Positions 61,569 through 64,000 of a stretch of 64,000 bases of DNA are shown here, piece by piece. Position 1 is the stretch's first letter; every line of letters begins with the position of its first letter. Below the pieces are notes generated by a model that saw only the letters and a program-made list of their open reading frames with translations, ran no database searches and was not told where the DNA came from. This stretch comes from Olsenella profusa (GTDB taxonomy: Bacteria; Actinomycetota; Coriobacteriia; Coriobacteriales; Atopobiaceae): assembly GCF_016900315.1 (NCBI RefSeq), contig NZ_JACSNQ010000006.1, positions 32,013 through 96,012 on the forward strand, in the 5' to 3' direction. The translations under genes were made by a program, and so were the position numbers.

Positions 61569-63872
61569 CTACATGAGGTCGTAGGCGTCAATGTCCACTG
61601 CCATGTTAATACCCCGGCGCCGCGGAAGCGACGCCGCTATCCCGCCGAGCAGCGCGCCCAGCTCCGCGCCCACCGGGGCCTTGACCATCACGTGGCGACG
61701 GAGCTGGTCCTTCGCACGGGCGCGCACGCAGTCGGCGGGCCCGAGCACCTCCCAGCCCGCCGCGTCGCCCACGCGCTCGCGCACGGCGGCGGCGAGCTCA
61801 TCGGTCACGGCGCGCACGTCCGCCTGGCTGCGGCCCCAGACCACCACGTTGGCAAGCCGGCTGAACGGCGGGTAGCCGGCCTCGGCACGCTCGGCGAGCT
61901 CCGCGGAGAGAAACGCCGTGCGGTCGTGGGTGGCCACGGCGCGCATGGCCGGGTGGGTGGCCCAGTAGGTCTGCACGATCACCCGGCCGGGGCGCTCGCC
62001 GCGCCCGGCGCGGCCGGCCACCTGCTCCAGCAGGTCGTAGGTGCGCTCCGCGGCGCGGAAGTCCGGCAGCTTGAGCATGGTGTCCGCGTTGATGACGCCC
62101 ACGAGCGTGACCTCGGGGAAGTCGAGCCCCTTGGCGATCATCTGGGTGCCCACGAGCACCGCGCGCTCCGCCGCGTCGAACTGCTCCAGCAGGCGCTGGT
62201 GGGCGCCCTTGGCGCGCGTGGTGTCCGCGTCCATCCGCACGACCTCCACGCCCTCCGGCAGAAGCGCGCGGAGCTCGTCCTCCACGCGCTGGGTGCCCAC
62301 GCCGTAGGCGGCCAGGTAGCGGCTGCCGCAGTTGGGGCAGCGCGTGGAGGGGTCCGGGAAGGCGCGGACCGGCCAGCTGCGCCCGCAGGTGTGGCACATG
62401 AGCAGGTGGCCGCGCTCGTGGTAGGTGAGCGCCGTGGAGCAGTGCGGGCACTGGGGCACGCAGCCGCACTCGCGGCACATGAGGAAGCTGGCAAAGCCGC
62501 GGCGGTTGAGCAGCAGCACGGCCTTCTCGCCGCGCGCCACGGTCTGGCGCAGGGCCTCGGCAAGGGGTGCCGAGAAGACCGAGCGCCCGCCGCCGCGGAA
62601 CTGCTCCGCCATGTCCACGACGCTGACCTGCGGCAGGTTGGCCCCGCCCGGCCGCTCCGGCATCTCAACGCGCTCCCAGCGGACGCCCGCGTGGGTGCCC
62701 TGCCGGCAACGCTCCAGGGACTCCAGCGACGGCGTGGCCGAGCCCAGCACGAGCGCCGCCCCGCGCGCGGCGGCGAGGCGCGCGGCGACCTCGCGGGCGT
62801 GGTAGCGCGGGGACTTGTCCTGCTTGTAGGAGCCCTCGTGCTCCTCGTCGATGATGACGAGGCCGCAATTGGCAAGCGGCGCGAAGAGGGCCGAGCGGGC
62901 GCCCACCACCACGTGGGCGCGCCCCTGCCGGACGAGGTCCCACTGGTCGAAGCGCTCGCCGGTGGAGAGGCGGCTGTGGAGCACGGCCACGTCGTCGCCG
63001 AAGCGGCTGCGGAAGCGCCCCACGGTCTGCGCCGTGAGGGAGATCTCCGGCACCAGCACGAGCGCGCCGCGGCCGTCCGCGAGCGCCCGCTCGATGGCGG
63101 CAAGGTAGACCTCCGTCTTGCCCGAGCCCGTGACGCCGTCCACGAGCACCACGTCCCCGCGGGCGGCGCGCCGGGCGCGCTCGATAGCGTCGAGCGCGGC
63201 GAGCTGGCCCTGGGTGAGCGTTGCCGGGCGCGGGGCCACGGCCGAGGAGAGCGTGGTCCGATCTCCGCCGCGCATCTCCCGGCGGGCGGTGACGGCCACT
63301 ACGCCACGCCGCTCGAGCGCGCGCACGGTCGAGGACGCACCGGGGATGGTGGCCGAGAGCTCGGAGAGGCGCATGTCGCCCTGGCGCAGGGCCTCGATCA
63401 CCGCGCGCTGGCGGCTGGCGTTCTTGGCGGGGCTGAAGTCGTTGGCCGCAGGCGTGAGCGCCACCCAGCGCGCGTCCACGGCGCCCGCGCGCTCGCTGAC
63501 GAGCTCCCAGGGGGCGTCCGGGTCCGCGCGACGCACGCGCACCTTCTGCCCCGGGGCCAGGAAGGGCCGGACGGCGTCCGGCAGCGGGCAGGCGTACTCG
63601 TGCGCCATCCAGACGGCGACGCTTGCGGCCACCTCGTCGAAGGCGCTCGGCGCGAGGACCTGCGCCACGGGCTGGATCTTCTCGGGCGCCAGACCCGCGG
63701 GCGGCTCCTCGGAGGTGGCGATTACGTAGCCGACCGCCGGGCGTCGCGAGAAGCTCACGAGCACCGTGGCGCCGACGACGGCCGTGGCCTCGAGCTCGGG
63801 CGGCACGGCGTAGTCGAACGCGCCGTCGAGCGCGCGCGTGGGTATGTCGAGCACGACGCTCGCGTAGCGCAT
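61569..63872 (-). CDS. priA: Primosomal helicase PriA
   Basis: 767 aa. It restarts replication at stalled forks. The N-terminal DNA-binding domain opens YASVVLDIPTRALDGAFDYAVP. Helicase motifs: GVTGSGKTEVY, DEEHEGSYKQ, LGSATPSLES, GTQMIAKGLDFP and QVAGRAGRG. Four zinc-binding Cys pairs (CRECG, CPHC, CHTCG, CPNCG) lie between. Walker and zinc motifs are intact, so it is likely an active helicase, unlike some actinobacterial PriA. The 90-base gap to def has two TGCCGCGGGGCG words. Confidence 0.95.
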   Translation of the reverse strand: MRYASVVLDIPTRALDGAFDYAVPPELEATAVVGATVLVSFSRRPAVGYVIATSEEPPAGLAPEKIQPVAQVLAPSAFDEVAASVAVWMAHEYACPLPDAVRPFLAPGQKVRVRRADPDAPWELVSERAGAVDARWVALTPAANDFSPAKNASRQRAVIEALRQGDMRLSELSATIPGASSTVRALERRGVVAVTARREMRGGDRTTLSSAVAPRPATLTQGQLAALDAIERARRAARGDVVLVDGVTGSGKTEVYLAAIERALADGRGALVLVPEISLTAQTVGRFRSRFGDDVAVLHSRLSTGERFDQWDLVRQGRAHVVVGARSALFAPLANCGLVIIDEEHEGSYKQDKSPRYHAREVAARLAAARGAALVLGSATPSLESLERCRQGTHAGVRWERVEMPERPGGANLPQVSVVDMAEQFRGGGRSVFSAPLAEALRQTVARGEKAVLLLNRRGFASFLMCRECGCVPQCPHCSTALTYHERGHLLMCHTCGRSWPVRAFPDPSTRCPNCGSRYLAAYGVGTQRVEDELRALLPEGVEVVRMDADTTRAKGAHQRLLEQFDAAERAVLVGTQMIAKGLDFPEVTLVGVINADTMLKLPDFRAAERTYDLLEQVAGRAGRGERPGRVIVQTYWATHPAMRAVATHDRTAFLSAELAERAEAGYPPFSRLANVVVWGRSQADVRAVTDELAAAVRERVGDAAGWEVLGPADCVRARAKDQLRRHVMVKAPVGAELGALLGGIAASLPRRRGINMAVDIDAYDLM

Positions 63873-64000
63873 GGGTCTGGGGCCTCCGTTCCGCTTGCCA
63901 GGGGCCTGGGCCGCGCGAACGCCCGTCTGGTTCCGCGCCCTGGCGACAGTTTCACTTTACCGCATGGCGGGTGCGGGACCGGCGGCGGGCGGGCGTGGGC
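63873..64000. other. Right edge, upstream of priA
   Basis: 128 bases with no gene visible. GC-rich; the last 40 bases carry GGCGGGCGGGCG-type repetition similar to 7250-7320. The window ends here. Confidence 0.3.

Noticed and set aside
62520..62531. GGCCTTCTCGCC in priA as another dodecamer
   Set aside because: One mismatch and within the conserved RGEKAVLLLNRRG helicase segment, so it is probably coincidental.
1..64000. tRNA, rRNA, riboswitch or phage genes
   Set aside because: I looked for cloverleaf-like GTTCGAATC words, rRNA cores, integrases and structural phage genes and saw none; a covariance-model scan could still find a small RNA.

Overview
The window is high-GC bacterial DNA with the gene order and protein types of an actinobacterium of class Coriobacteriia, probably an Olsenella/Atopobiaceae-type organism. 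This is inferred from: the smc-rnc-acpP-plsX-rpmF-DUF177-coaD-rsmD-recG block; a DAP pathway of the acetylase type; Tat-exported proteins with cell-wall-binding-2 repeats; and a choline (lic) teichoic-type locus. No tRNA, rRNA, CRISPR array or phage was seen.

Layout. 0.3-20.3 kb is a long minus-strand housekeeping run: ffh, ftsY, smc, rnc, acpP, plsX, rpmF, a DUF177 protein, a SepIVA/DivIVA-like coiled coil, coaD, rsmD, recG, fakA, an Asp23 protein, then dapH-dapB-dapA-lysA. A divergent M20 deacylase at 20.6 kb may supply the missing N-acetyl-DAP deacetylase. 22-30.4 kb holds a PD-(D/E)xK/DUF559-like protein boxed by two copies of a composite repeat, rpmB, a HAD-thiamine pyrophosphokinase fusion, an FmdB zinc ribbon and a heterodimeric ABC exporter. 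30.5-37 kb has cspA and three cell-wall hydrolases (NlpC/P60, GH73 glucosaminidase, amidase) sharing one anchor module. 37-58.5 kb is a surface glycopolymer locus with visibly lower GC in its centre: acyltransferases (one broken), glycosyltransferases, UDP-glucose dehydrogenase, a TagGH-like exporter, LicD, a flippase, an HTH-LicC-LicA fusion and a LicB-like transporter. 58.6-63.9 kb returns to housekeeping genes on the minus strand: rsmB, fmt, def, priA.

How they connect. The lic genes would activate phosphocholine and attach it to a glycopolymer, and the NlpC/P60 protein in the same window carries choline-binding-type repeats, so the locus may make both ligand and binder.

Most unusual signal. 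A 12-base word, GGCGAGAAGRAC, occurs at least 20 times exactly (both strands counted). It lies at gene ends, inside intergenic repeat arrays, and in frame as Gly-Glu-Lys-Asp/Asn in linkers and N-terminal tails. Each of several intergenic regions also has its own private short-repeat family (GTGCAC, AAACATGCCGC, a 38-bp tandem, GTACGTAC, ACCGT-N6-ACGGT), and these arrays tend to be bordered or centred by the dodecamer in inverted orientation. I do not recognise this as a described system. All counts are by eye and should be confirmed by a motif search.
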